Source of the DNA: VBAT01 sp036520835
Lineage (GTDB): Bacteria > Bacteroidota > Bacteroidia > Chitinophagales > Chitinophagaceae
NCBI GenBank assembly: GCA_036520835.1
Contig: DATDIX010000394.1
Coordinates: 1 to 20,323, forward strand
Length of the DNA stretch: 20,323 nt
Reading direction: 5' to 3'
Position numbers and translations under genes: made by a program. The notes under the pieces were generated by a model. It was not told the origin of the DNA and searched no databases. It saw only the letters and a list, made by a program, of their open reading frames with translations. Below, piece after piece: positions 7,703-14,608 of this stretch. Position 1 is the stretch's first letter. Each line of letters begins with the position of its first letter.

Positions 7703-7727
7703 TCCTGCCGCGGCGGGGACAGGGGTT
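7703..7727. terminator. Weak GC-rich hairpin between convergent genes
   Basis: The sequence CCTGCC, loop GCGGCG, GG(A)CAGG, then GGGGTTTT lies between the desaturase stop (7633) and the apaG stop (7728-7730). The stem is short and contains a bulged A, but the G+C content is well above the surroundings and a T-run follows on the plus strand. It may terminate the desaturase transcript. Confidence 0.35.
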
Positions 7728-8114
7728 TTAATTACTCTTCATCGGAACGATCATCTCAAAAGCAGGAATGTCTACCTCGAACATTTGCTTGCTGTTCAGG
7801 TTCTCCATTTGATAATTCCCTTTCATCTTACCCATCTCGGTGCGAAGATTGCAACCGCTTACATATTGATAGGACTCGCCGGGTTTTAATATGGGTTGTA
7901 CACCTACCACACCTTCGCCTTCCACTTCACGATGAGTGCCGTTACTGTCGAATATCTGCCAGTTGCGACGGTGTAATTTTATCGGGAAAGAATTATGATT
8001 CTCCAGCGTGATGCGATAAGCAAACATGAACTCCGACTGCAGCGGGTTGCTGTAGTCAGGCTGGTAGAATGTCACTACACTGACCTGTACACCTTCGGAG
8101 ATGATGCTACTCAT
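7728..8114 (-). CDS. apaG: ApaG domain protein
   Basis: A 128-aa protein that is essentially one ApaG domain, an immunoglobulin/FnIII-like beta sandwich. Diagnostic segments are FAYRITLENHNSFPIKLHRR, WQIFDSNG, the EVEGEGVVGVQPILKPGESY block and YVSGCNLRTEMGKMKGNYQM. Length and content match bacterial ApaG, which is often labelled a Co2+/Mg2+ efflux protein on genetic grounds although no transporter features exist. Its biochemical function is unresolved. It is a monocistronic minus-strand gene, divergent from icd. Confidence 0.93.
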   Translation of the reverse strand: MSSIISEGVQVSVVTFYQPDYSNPLQSEFMFAYRITLENHNSFPIKLHRRNWQIFDSNGTHREVEGEGVVGVQPILKPGESYQYVSGCNLRTEMGKMKGNYQMENLNSKQMFEVDIPAFEMIVPMKSN

Positions 8115-8170
8115 ACAAAATAGGTTTTAGTAAAAGTAAAGAAAAAGACTGATGTCTGTAAATCCCTCTT

Positions 8171-8178
8171 TAAATTTG
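8171..8178 (+). promoter_or_regulatory. Probable -7 promoter element of icd (TAAATTTG)
   Basis: TAAATTTG matches the Bacteroidota -7 consensus TAnnTTTG perfectly and would give a 5' leader of roughly 30 nt before the icd ATG at 8215. No exact TTTG -33 box is seen at the expected distance. Position and match make this the best promoter candidate in the window. Confidence 0.45.
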
Positions 8179-8214
8179 GCGCCTTAACTAACACAATTTA
8201 AGTAATATATCAAT

Positions 8215-9666
8215 ATGAAAATCGCCGTAGCAAAAGGAGATGGAATCGGTCCGGAAATCATGGATGCCGTACTCAATGTGTTTCAGGCAAATAAAGTTCC
8301 CCTATCGTATGAATACGTAGACATGGGTAAATGGGTTTTTGATAAGGGTTTTTCCAATGGCATGACGCCGGATGCGAAAATTACGATAGAGAACCTGGGC
8401 ATCCTGTTCAAAGGACCGATGGAAACGCCAAAAGGAAAAGGAGTGAAAAGTGTGAATGTAACTGCCCGTAAAACATGGAACACCTATGCAAATAAAAGAG
8501 TATTTCAAACGCTTCATGGTGTTGATACGGTTTTCAGCAAGGCTGGAATTCCAATTGACATCACTGTTGTTCGTGAAAATATAGAAGACACTTATGGCGG
8601 TGTTGAACATATGCTGACTCATGATGTCGCATTAAGTCGTCGTTTCATTACCCGCCCCGGAAGTTTGCAGGTGATCAAGTATGCATTCGAAATGGCAAAA
8701 AAGAAAAACGCCAAACGTATCACCTGTGGTCATAAGGCAAACATCATGAAAATAACAGATGGTTTATTCCTGGAATGTTTTTATGAAGTAGCCAAAGAAT
8801 ATCCTGAATTAAAAGCAGACGATGTGATCGTAGATGATCTGTGCATGAAACTGGTGACAAGACCTGATACTTTTGATGTGGTGGTGCTGACCAACCTGCA
8901 GGGAGATATTGTTTCTGATCTGTGTGCAGGACTGGTAGGTGGCCTGGGTTTTGCCCCTTCAGCCAATATCGGCGATCATATTTGCATATTCGAAGCAGTG
9001 CATGGAACAGCTCCTGATATTGCAGGAAAAAATATGGCGAACCCTACCGCTCTTTTATTAAGCGGACTGGCCATGCTGCGTCACCTGGGTTATATGGAAA
9101 ATGCGGCTGTGATCGAAAATGCTTTGCTCTATACACTGGAACAGGGTATCCGCACCGGTGATTTTGGTGATAAAAGCAAAACAGCTTTGAATACTACCCA
9201 GTTTGCGGAAGCCATCATCAGCAATTTTGGTAAAGAACCGAAGGTGAATGCAAAACCATTATTACCGAATATGCCGGCAACGCCTACGCATTTTAAATTA
9301 GAGAAAAACCCGATGCTCGTATCCAAAGAAATGGAAGAAGAAACGATCGCCGGGGTGGATATGTTCATTCAAAGTGATGAGCAACCTGAAGTGATTGCGC
9401 ATAAATGTCAAAGGCATGCCGGTGTAAAATTCAACCTGATCAATGTCAGCAACCGCGGCACACAGGTTTGGCCGACAGGTTCTGTATTTACCAATCTTGT
9501 TAACCAATACAATGTCCGTTTCGAAAGCATTGATGGATCGCCTTTGAACCAGCAGGACATTATTGGCCTGTACGTAAGCTTAAGCGGAAACTTTAAGATC
9601 TGCTCACTGGAATTGCTGAGTAAGTGGGGTAATAAGAGGGCATATTCTTTGGCGCAGGGGCAATAA
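8215..9666 (+). CDS. icd: NADP-dependent isocitrate dehydrogenase, extended type
   Basis: A 483-aa enzyme converting isocitrate to 2-oxoglutarate and CO2 in the TCA cycle. Motifs of the isocitrate/isopropylmalate dehydrogenase family are present: GDGIGPEI (9-16), the substrate-site segment VVRENIEDTYGGVEH, catalytic Lys/Asp segments (HKANIMKITDG, DDLCMKLVTRPDTFDV, NLQGDIVSDL) and the cofactor loop AVHGTAPDIAGKNMANPTAL. The core ends near residue 345; about 140 further residues (from KVNAKPLLPNMP) form a separate C-terminal domain, as in the longer Thermus/Rickettsia-type enzymes rather than the E. coli type. NADP specificity is assumed from the subfamily. It is divergent from apaG and followed by a repeat-rich tail at 9680-9711. 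Confidence 0.93.
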   Translation: MKIAVAKGDGIGPEIMDAVLNVFQANKVPLSYEYVDMGKWVFDKGFSNGMTPDAKITIENLGILFKGPMETPKGKGVKSVNVTARKTWNTYANKRVFQTLHGVDTVFSKAGIPIDITVVRENIEDTYGGVEHMLTHDVALSRRFITRPGSLQVIKYAFEMAKKKNAKRITCGHKANIMKITDGLFLECFYEVAKEYPELKADDVIVDDLCMKLVTRPDTFDVVVLTNLQGDIVSDLCAGLVGGLGFAPSANIGDHICIFEAVHGTAPDIAGKNMANPTALLLSGLAMLRHLGYMENAAVIENALLYTLEQGIRTGDFGDKSKTALNTTQFAEAIISNFGKEPKVNAKPLLPNMPATPTHFKLEKNPMLVSKEMEEETIAGVDMFIQSDEQPEVIAHKCQRHAGVKFNLINVSNRGTQVWPTGSVFTNLVNQYNVRFESIDGSPLNQQDIIGLYVSLSGNFKICSLELLSKWGNKRAYSLAQGQ

Positions 9667-9679
9667 AAGTTTGCGGTTT

Positions 9680-9711
9680 CTGGTTGGCAGTTCCTGGTTG
9701 TTCCTGCAACC
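9680..9711. repeat. CTGGTTG/TTCCTG repeats with a small hairpin after icd
   Basis: The first 50 bases after the icd stop contain CTGGTTG twice (9680-9686, 9694-9700) and TTCCTG twice (9691-9696, 9701-9706). They end in a perfect 5-bp inverted repeat, GGTTG/CAACC (9696-9711, 6-nt loop). The wording resembles the TGGTTAC repeat at 1856-1916 and may be a decayed relative. It sits between convergent genes, so it could contribute to termination. Confidence 0.4.
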
Positions 9712-9745
9712 GGCTATCTTAATTTATTGTAAATACGAAGAAGGC

Positions 9746-9925
9746 TTAATTAAGAAGATGAAAATATTTTGCTGTTCCAAGACTTATTAAAACCACTCCG
9801 GCTATCATTACCAGCACTGCAGGCAATGTTTTCCCTTTTGCTTCATATACATTTTTGTAAAACATCCATGCGCCGGTTAAACAGAACACTATTCCCGCTC
9901 CGCAAAGTGTCCATGCCTGCCACAT
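9746..9925 (-). CDS. Small two-helix membrane protein, coupled to the SUI1 gene
   Basis: A 59-aa ORF beginning MWQAWTLCGAG and ending AKYFHLLN. Its ATG (9923-9925) shares one base with the SUI1-family stop codon in the sequence TAATG, a typical translational-coupling junction. Two hydrophobic segments are visible: about residues 5-23 (WTLCGAGIVFCLTGAWMF) and 35-50 (LPAVLVMIAGVVLISL), joined by a basic loop (YKNVYEAKGK). The first helix contains two Cys residues. No homolog is recognised and no function can be assigned. Codon content resembles its neighbours and the frame is clean to a TAA stop. It is short enough to be missed by length-filtered gene finding. Confidence 0.65.
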   Translation of the reverse strand: MWQAWTLCGAGIVFCLTGAWMFYKNVYEAKGKTLPAVLVMIAGVVLISLGTAKYFHLLN

Positions 9926-10266
9926 TATATTTTTTTTGAGTTAGAGTAGCCATTTTTCACCAGCCATTGCATTACTTTCTCCCGCTGGTCACCCTGGATG
10001 ATGATCTCGCCATCTTTTGCTGATCCGCCCGTGCCGCAAAAGTTCTTAAGCTTCTTCCCCAATTCGGCAAGCGCATCTTCTTTCCCGATAAATCCTTCGA
10101 TCAGCGTAACCGCTTTTCCTGCCCGGTGTTTTGTGTCTAATTTTATTCGTAGTTTTTGCTGGGCCGGCAATAAGGTTTCTATATGCTCTTCCTCCTGTTT
10201 AAAAGAGAAGTCCGGATCTGTACTATATACAAATCCGCGGCTGTCAGGTTTATTTTTCTTACTCAT
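9925..10266 (-). CDS. SUI1/YciH-family translation initiation factor-like protein
   Basis: A 113-aa protein whose C-terminal ~75 residues form a SUI1/eIF1 domain. Diagnostic parts are LRIKLDTKHRAGKAVTLIEG, ALAELGKKLKNFCGTGGSAK and GEIIIQGDQREKVMQWLVKNG. The N-terminal ~38 residues are short and charged, as in bacterial YciH. Bacterial homologs are thought to act at the ribosomal P-site in initiation fidelity or stress translation; they are not essential in E. coli. The stop overlaps the ATG of a 59-aa membrane protein gene by one base. nadC lies upstream on the same strand with the palindromic repeat (10313-10343) in the gap, so co-transcription with nadC is uncertain. Confidence 0.92.
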   Translation of the reverse strand: MSKKNKPDSRGFVYSTDPDFSFKQEEEHIETLLPAQQKLRIKLDTKHRAGKAVTLIEGFIGKEDALAELGKKLKNFCGTGGSAKDGEIIIQGDQREKVMQWLVKNGYSNSKKI

Positions 10267-10312
10267 AAATCAATTCTTTAAACGCTGAGAGTTCTTCAAA
10301 CCACAGAGTCTG

Positions 10313-10343
10313 AAGTCTCCCCTTCAGGGGAGATTTAGAGGGG
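10313..10343 (+). repeat. Palindromic repeat, copy C, overlapping the 3' end of nadC
   Basis: The core is a perfect 7-bp inverted repeat, TCTCCCC (10316-10322), loop TTCA, GGGGAGA (10327-10333), followed by TTTAGAGGGG. It aligns with copies A and B but is in the opposite orientation relative to the gene. Its right end encodes the last two sense codons and the stop of nadC (CCC CTC TAA on the minus strand, 10335-10343). It could act as the nadC transcription terminator stem, but there is no U-run after it. Confidence 0.8.
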
Positions 10344-11192
10344 CATAGCTTTCAAACTAAGATCAAGGCTTCTTGCCTGGTGTATCAATGCACCCACGCT
10401 TACAAAATCCACTCCTGTCGCCGCATACTCCTGTATATTATCAAGGTTGATCCCACCGCTGGCTTCTGTTTCAAATTCACCATTGATGATCTTCAGCGCC
10501 TCTGTTATTTGTACCGGTTTGAAATTATCCAACATGATCCTGAATACCTTTCCTTTTCCTGCGGCAATTACTTTCTTTACATCATCAATATTTCTTGTTT
10601 CTACTTCTATCTTCAAACCAGTCTTTTGCTTTTTTACATACTCATCCGCTTTTTGTATAGCTTTTTCAATACCGCCGCAGAAATCAATATGGTTATCCTT
10701 CAGCATGATCATATCATAAAGCCCGAAACGGTGATTCACCCCTCCGCCAATACGAACCGCTTCTTTTTCCAGCAACCTGAAATTGGGTGTTGTTTTGCGG
10801 GTGTCCAGTAAACGGGTCTTATACCCTTTCAGCTTATCTGTATATTGTTTTGTCAGGGTGGCTATGCCACTCATCCGTTGCATGCAGTTCAGCACTAATC
10901 TCTCACATTGCAAAATTGTATGAACGGATGCGCTGATCTCAAATGCTTTTTCTCCATTTTTCATGGCATCGCCGTCCTGTTTAAAAGCCGAAAAAACACT
11001 GCCCTTTTCTTTGTAAGTAAAAATTTTCTCCGCCACTTCTATTCCCGCCAGTGTGCCATCTTCTTTTATTTTTAATACGGCCCTCCCTTTTGTACCGGGC
11101 GGGATACATGACAGCGAAGAATGATCCCCGTCACCGATATCTTCTTTCAGCGCTTCATCTATTAAATGAATTAATTGTTTATCAAAATTCAT
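10335..11192 (-). CDS. nadC: Quinolinate phosphoribosyltransferase (nicotinate-nucleotide diphosphorylase)
   Basis: A 285-aa enzyme that converts quinolinate and PRPP to nicotinate mononucleotide in de novo NAD synthesis. The N-terminal open-faced sandwich domain begins DEALKEDIGDGDHSS. The barrel domain carries NCMQRMSGIATLT (102-114), RLLDTRKTTPNFR (127-139, PRPP/quinolinate-binding Arg and Lys), GGGVNHRFGLYDMIMLKDNH (149-168), the EVETRN segment and the phosphate-binding EASGGINLDN and VSVGALIH near the C-terminus. Length is normal. The final residues Pro-Leu and stop are contributed by a palindromic repeat. It sits after the DUF4783 gene on the same strand. nadE in this window acts later in the same pathway but is not in the same operon. 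Confidence 0.95.
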   Translation of the reverse strand: MNFDKQLIHLIDEALKEDIGDGDHSSLSCIPPGTKGRAVLKIKEDGTLAGIEVAEKIFTYKEKGSVFSAFKQDGDAMKNGEKAFEISASVHTILQCERLVLNCMQRMSGIATLTKQYTDKLKGYKTRLLDTRKTTPNFRLLEKEAVRIGGGVNHRFGLYDMIMLKDNHIDFCGGIEKAIQKADEYVKKQKTGLKIEVETRNIDDVKKVIAAGKGKVFRIMLDNFKPVQITEALKIINGEFETEASGGINLDNIQEYAATGVDFVSVGALIHQARSLDLSLKAMPL

Positions 11193-11220
11193 AGCAGCAA
11201 AAATACTATTTCACATTTTC

Positions 11221-11253
11221 CCGTCCGGGTAATAAAAAAGCCTTCCCGGACGG
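11221..11253. terminator. Hairpin between the DUF4783 gene and nadC
   Basis: A perfect 9-bp inverted repeat, CCGTCCGGG (11221-11229) and CCCGGACGG (11245-11253), has a 15-nt A/T-rich loop, with flanking TTTT and AAAA that can partly extend the stem. It is 33 bp beyond the DUF4783 stop in the direction of transcription and 28 bp upstream of the nadC ATG. No clear U-run follows on the minus strand. It could be a terminator, or a leader structure in front of nadC. Confidence 0.5.
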
Positions 11254-11286
11254 AAAAGCTTACAACTATTTTAAATGTGCTTTACT

Positions 11287-11676
11287 TTATTCTATGGATT
11301 GGAAGCGTATTTCTTTTACTACTTCCTTATTGCCTTTTGATTTCAGGAAGACATGGGCCCTGAAATTCCCGGATTTTGTCTGCAGGGTACCAATACAATA
11401 ATGCCCCCCGGGAGAATCGCCTTTATGCTTTAATTCAAATCCCTTCACCCCATTGTTTCCAAAAAAATCTTTCAAAATTACTTCAGCCTGCGCCTTGCTA
11501 TAGCTATCGCTTTTAACTGGCAGTGTAAGCTCTACGTTTTCGTCAAAGTGTTTTGATAGCCCTGTAGCGTCGCCTGATTTTAGCGCCCCGATTACTTCAT
11601 CAATGGTACCGGGTTGGGCAAATGACGACATCATTACCATTGTTGCAGCCAGTAAGGAAGTAAGTAATGCTTTCAT
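11287..11676 (-). CDS. DUF4783 family secreted protein
   Basis: A 129-aa protein with a signal peptide (about 1-20, MKALLTSLLAATMVMMSSFA ending before QPG). The mature ~108 residues form a small alpha/beta domain of the NTF2-like type: GTIDEVIGALKSGDATGLSK, HFDENVELTLPVKSDSYSK, AEVILKDFFGNNGVKGFELK, HKGDSPGGHYCIGTLQT. This matches DUF4783, a Bacteroidota-restricted family without known function. It probably acts in the periplasm or at the surface. It is upstream of nadC on the same strand with a hairpin between them, and divergent from gpmI. Confidence 0.8.
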   Translation of the reverse strand: MKALLTSLLAATMVMMSSFAQPGTIDEVIGALKSGDATGLSKHFDENVELTLPVKSDSYSKAQAEVILKDFFGNNGVKGFELKHKGDSPGGHYCIGTLQTKSGNFRAHVFLKSKGNKEVVKEIRFQSIE

Positions 11677-11863
11677 AAAACAATGTTTTCATAGGTTATC
11701 TAATCTAAAAATATGCCACACGATCCTGCACTACTCTAAATTACTAAAAACAGCCATTTTCGCACCTTCTTAAGGCAAATACATTATTTGAGTGTAGATT
11801 TACACCGCATTGACCCTTGAAAATGAGTGTATTTATACGAAAACGGAAACTACTGTTAATTAA

Positions 11864-13393
11864 ATGGCTAAAAAAATAATTCTCGTCATCATGGACGGCT
11901 GGGGAATAGGCAAAGTTGCATCTTCAGACGCCATACAGCATGCCCGGGTTCCCTTTACTAAATCATTGTATCTCAAGTACCCCAATACCACCCTGACCAC
12001 CTGTGGAGAGTTAGTTGGCCTCCCGGACGGGCAGATGGGAAATTCAGAAGTCGGCCACCTTAACCTGGGTGCCGGCCGGATCGTTTACCAGGAATTACAG
12101 CGTATAAATGTAGCTGTACGGGATGGCTCTTTTGCCAAAAATGAAACGTTCCTCAATTCTATCCGCTATGCAAAAACAAACAAAAAGCCTCTCCATCTTT
12201 TAGGGCTGGTCAGCGATGGCGGGGTCCATTCCCATATCAACCATTTGAAAGCAATAATTGATGTTTGTAAGGCTGAAGGTTTGAAAGATGTATTTGTTCA
12301 TGCCTTCACAGACGGCAGGGACTGCGACCCTAAAAGCGGCTTAGGTTTTATAACAGAATTACAGCAACACCTTAATAAAACAGTGGGTAAGATCGCAACG
12401 GTTTGTGGCCGTTATTATGCCATGGACCGTGATAAACGCTGGGAAAGGATAAAACTGGCTTACGAAGCAATGGTAAATGGCAGTGGCCAAAAAGCAACAG
12501 ATGCTATCGCCGCGGTTGAAAATTCTTACCGGAACAACGTTACCGATGAATTTATTCTCCCAACTGTAATTGTTGATGAAAATCAGCAACCGCTGGCAAC
12601 GATCAAAGAGGGCGATGCCGCATTTTGTTTCAATTTCAGAACAGATCGTTGCCGGGAAATAACCCAGGTACTCAGCCAAATTGATCTGCCGGAACATGGT
12701 ATGCATAAACTTTCCCTGCATTATACTACGATGACGCAGTATGACCAGAGCTATAAGAATGTACATGTTATTTTTCAAAATGATGATCTGAAAAACACAT
12801 TAGGGGAAATCTTACAGCAGCACGGCCTGAAACAAATCCGCATTGCAGAAACTGAAAAATATCCGCATGTAAGTTTCTTCTTCAGCGGTGGCCGTGAAGT
12901 TCCTTTTGAAGGTGAAAAAAGGATCATGATCCCTTCTCCTAAAGTTGCTACTTATGACCTGAAACCGGAAATGAGTGCTTATGAAATAACCGATGCACTT
13001 CTTCCCGAAATTGAAAACAAGACCGCCGACTTTATTTGCCTCAATTTTGCCAATACAGACATGGTGGGTCATACCGGTGTGTGGGAAGCAGCGATCAAAG
13101 CAGCAGAAACAGTTGATAAATGTGTGGAGCGGGTCGTGACGACAGGGTTAAAAAATGGATATACTATTTTCCTTACCGCTGATCATGGCAATTCAGACTA
13201 TATGATCAATGATGACGGCTCTCCCAATACGGCACATACCTTAAACCCGGTCCCCCTTTTTATTATCGACAACGAATGGAAGGGTGACATAAAAGCCGGT
13301 AAACTGGGTGATATCGCCCCCACCATTTTAACCATGATGGGCTTGCCTCTTCCAAAGGAAATGACCGGCGAAATTTTGATCAATAAGTCTTAA
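11864..13393 (+). CDS. gpmI: 2,3-bisphosphoglycerate-independent phosphoglycerate mutase
   Basis: A 509-aa cytoplasmic, metal-dependent enzyme interconverting 3- and 2-phosphoglycerate in glycolysis and gluconeogenesis. Alkaline-phosphatase-fold metal ligands are visible: Asp11 (VIMDGWG), catalytic Ser61 in GQMGNSEVGHLNLGAGR, Asp399/His403 (NTDMVGHTG), Asp440-His441 (LTADHGNSD) and His458 (NTAHT). The inserted transferase domain has SDGGVHSHINHL, HAFTDGRDCDPKSG and GRYYAMDRDKRWER. Length is typical. A 14-bp palindrome GTGTAGATTTACAC at 11792-11805 overlaps a -7-like TAGATTTA and could be an operator or promoter part. The gene is 21 bp upstream of a haem-binding-domain gene, so the two are probably co-transcribed. 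Confidence 0.96.
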   Translation: MAKKIILVIMDGWGIGKVASSDAIQHARVPFTKSLYLKYPNTTLTTCGELVGLPDGQMGNSEVGHLNLGAGRIVYQELQRINVAVRDGSFAKNETFLNSIRYAKTNKKPLHLLGLVSDGGVHSHINHLKAIIDVCKAEGLKDVFVHAFTDGRDCDPKSGLGFITELQQHLNKTVGKIATVCGRYYAMDRDKRWERIKLAYEAMVNGSGQKATDAIAAVENSYRNNVTDEFILPTVIVDENQQPLATIKEGDAAFCFNFRTDRCREITQVLSQIDLPEHGMHKLSLHYTTMTQYDQSYKNVHVIFQNDDLKNTLGEILQQHGLKQIRIAETEKYPHVSFFFSGGREVPFEGEKRIMIPSPKVATYDLKPEMSAYEITDALLPEIENKTADFICLNFANTDMVGHTGVWEAAIKAAETVDKCVERVVTTGLKNGYTIFLTADHGNSDYMINDDGSPNTAHTLNPVPLFIIDNEWKGDIKAGKLGDIAPTILTMMGLPLPKEMTGEILINKS

Positions 13394-13414
13394 TTTCAGC
13401 TGCAAAATTTTTAC

Positions 13415-13900
13415 ATGATAAAAAAGATCCTGTTTTTTTTGCTGCTGGCACTGATCGTTATCCAGTTCATTCATCCCAAGCCTAATAAATCTCCCGGCGA
13501 CCAACCCAACTATCTCGGAAAAGCGTATGTAATTCCTGCAGATGTGGAATCTATTCTAAAAAAAGCATGTAACGATTGCCATAGTAATAACACAAAATAT
13601 CCATGGTACAGCAATATTCAGCCTGTTGACTGGTGGATGGACAAGCACGTAAAAGAAGGGAAAAAGCACCTGAATTTAGATGATTATACTAATCGCAACC
13701 TTCGCTATCAATACCACAAAATGGAAGAAACCATTGAAATGGTGAAAGAAGGAGAAATGCCTTTGGATTCTTACACATGGATGCATAAGGATGCAAAACT
13801 TACCGAAGAAGAAAAAAATAAGTTGATAGATTGGGCGGGCAGCGTAATGACAACAATGGAAGCCAAATACCCGATAGATAGCCTGAAAAGTAAAAAATAG
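13415..13900 (+). CDS. Haem-binding domain protein (CxxCH)
   Basis: A 161-aa protein with an N-terminal hydrophobic helix (about 4-20, ILFFLLLALIVIQFI) serving as signal anchor or signal peptide, followed by a periplasmic domain. The CNDCH motif (Cys52, Cys55, His56) is a c-type haem attachment site. The next segment, SNNTKYPWYSNIQPVDWWMD, is characteristic of the haem-binding domain family (haem_bd) found widely in Bacteroidota. Its electron-transfer partner is unknown. It starts 21 bp after gpmI and is followed after 94 bp by the ECF sigma gene. Confidence 0.88.
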   Translation: MIKKILFFLLLALIVIQFIHPKPNKSPGDQPNYLGKAYVIPADVESILKKACNDCHSNNTKYPWYSNIQPVDWWMDKHVKEGKKHLNLDDYTNRNLRYQYHKMEETIEMVKEGEMPLDSYTWMHKDAKLTEEEKNKLIDWAGSVMTTMEAKYPIDSLKSKK

Positions 13901-13910
13901 ACTTAAACCA

Positions 13911-13979
13911 CCTGTAATTGAGGCTGAAATTTTACATTTCCATGCAGCATTTGTATGGAAAAATTGTCTAAATTACAGG
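13911..13979. promoter_or_regulatory. Nested inverted repeats upstream of the ECF sigma gene
   Basis: The outer arms CCTGTAATT (13911-13919) and AATTACAGG (13971-13979) are perfect 9-bp inverted copies. Inside them TTTCCAT (13937-13943) and ATGGAAA (13955-13961) form a second perfect 7-bp pair. With a 5-nt bulge the inner stem can be extended by AATTT/AAATT. The structure fills most of the 94-bp gap between the haem-binding gene and the sigma gene and ends 15 bp before the ATG. It could be an operator pair, an upstream-gene terminator, or a structured leader. Confidence 0.45.
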
Positions 13980-13994
13980 CAACCAAAGGGATTT

Positions 13995-14576
13995 ATGACC
14001 GAGGAAGCCATTTTAAAAGGTTGTTTGAATAACGAGGCTCCTGCTCAGCGGGAACTGTACAACAGGTATAGTTCCAAAATGCTGGCCGTCTGTTATCGTT
14101 ATGCACACAACCGGGAGGATGCAGAAGATATGCTGCAGGAGGGCTTTATCAAGGTCTTTTTACAGATGCATACTTTTGAGAACCGCGGCGCTTTCGAAGG
14201 CTGGGTTCGGCGGATTATAGTTCATACCTGCATCAACATCCTCAAAAAGAATAAGAAGTTTAATGAAAGCGTGGATATCATTCATGCCACTGGTGTGCAG
14301 GTAAGAGAGGACAGTGTGCCGGCCATTATCCAGGCCAAGCAGGTGGTTGACTGTATAAGATTATTGCCCATTGGCTATCGAACAGTGTTGAACCTGTATG
14401 CCATTGAAGGATACAGCCACCGGGAAATTGCAGGCATGCTTGATATTGAAGAAAGTACGAGCCGCAGTCAGTACACAAGGGCAAAGGCAATGCTGGAAGA
14501 TATTTTATTAAGAAAAAAGATATTACAAAAACCAAAACAAGATATTGATTGGCTTGTCGCAGTTAGCCAGCGGTAG
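13995..14576 (+). CDS. ECF-type RNA polymerase sigma factor
   Basis: A 193-aa sigma-70 family protein with only regions 2 and 4. Region 2 spans about 20-86, with the core-binding segment NREDAEDMLQEGFIKVFLQM (39-58) and GAFEGWVRRIIVHTCINILK (65-84). Region 4 spans about 115-172, with the helix-turn-helix YSHREIAGMLDIEESTSRSQ (140-159) and YTRAKAML. An AAAGGG sequence lies just before the ATG. The next gene starts 32 bp downstream and encodes a membrane protein with a cytoplasmic N-terminus, a position usually occupied by the cognate anti-sigma factor. Its regulon is unknown; self-regulation through the upstream inverted repeats is possible. Confidence 0.93.
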   Translation: MTEEAILKGCLNNEAPAQRELYNRYSSKMLAVCYRYAHNREDAEDMLQEGFIKVFLQMHTFENRGAFEGWVRRIIVHTCINILKKNKKFNESVDIIHATGVQVREDSVPAIIQAKQVVDCIRLLPIGYRTVLNLYAIEGYSHREIAGMLDIEESTSRSQYTRAKAMLEDILLRKKILQKPKQDIDWLVAVSQR

Positions 14577-14608
14577 TTTTTTCGAATCCTGAATATCAGT
14601 GACTGGTT

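Noticed and set aside
10380..10811. 143-codon plus-strand frame inside nadC
   Set aside because: Antisense to an intact nadC, rich in Tyr/Phe/Ile and without a plausible domain; a shadow frame.
11792..11805. GTGTAGATTTACAC palindrome upstream of gpmI as a defined operator
   Set aside because: The arms are only 5 bp and overlap a -7-like hexamer; too short to call a regulator site without comparison, so it is only mentioned in the gpmI entry.
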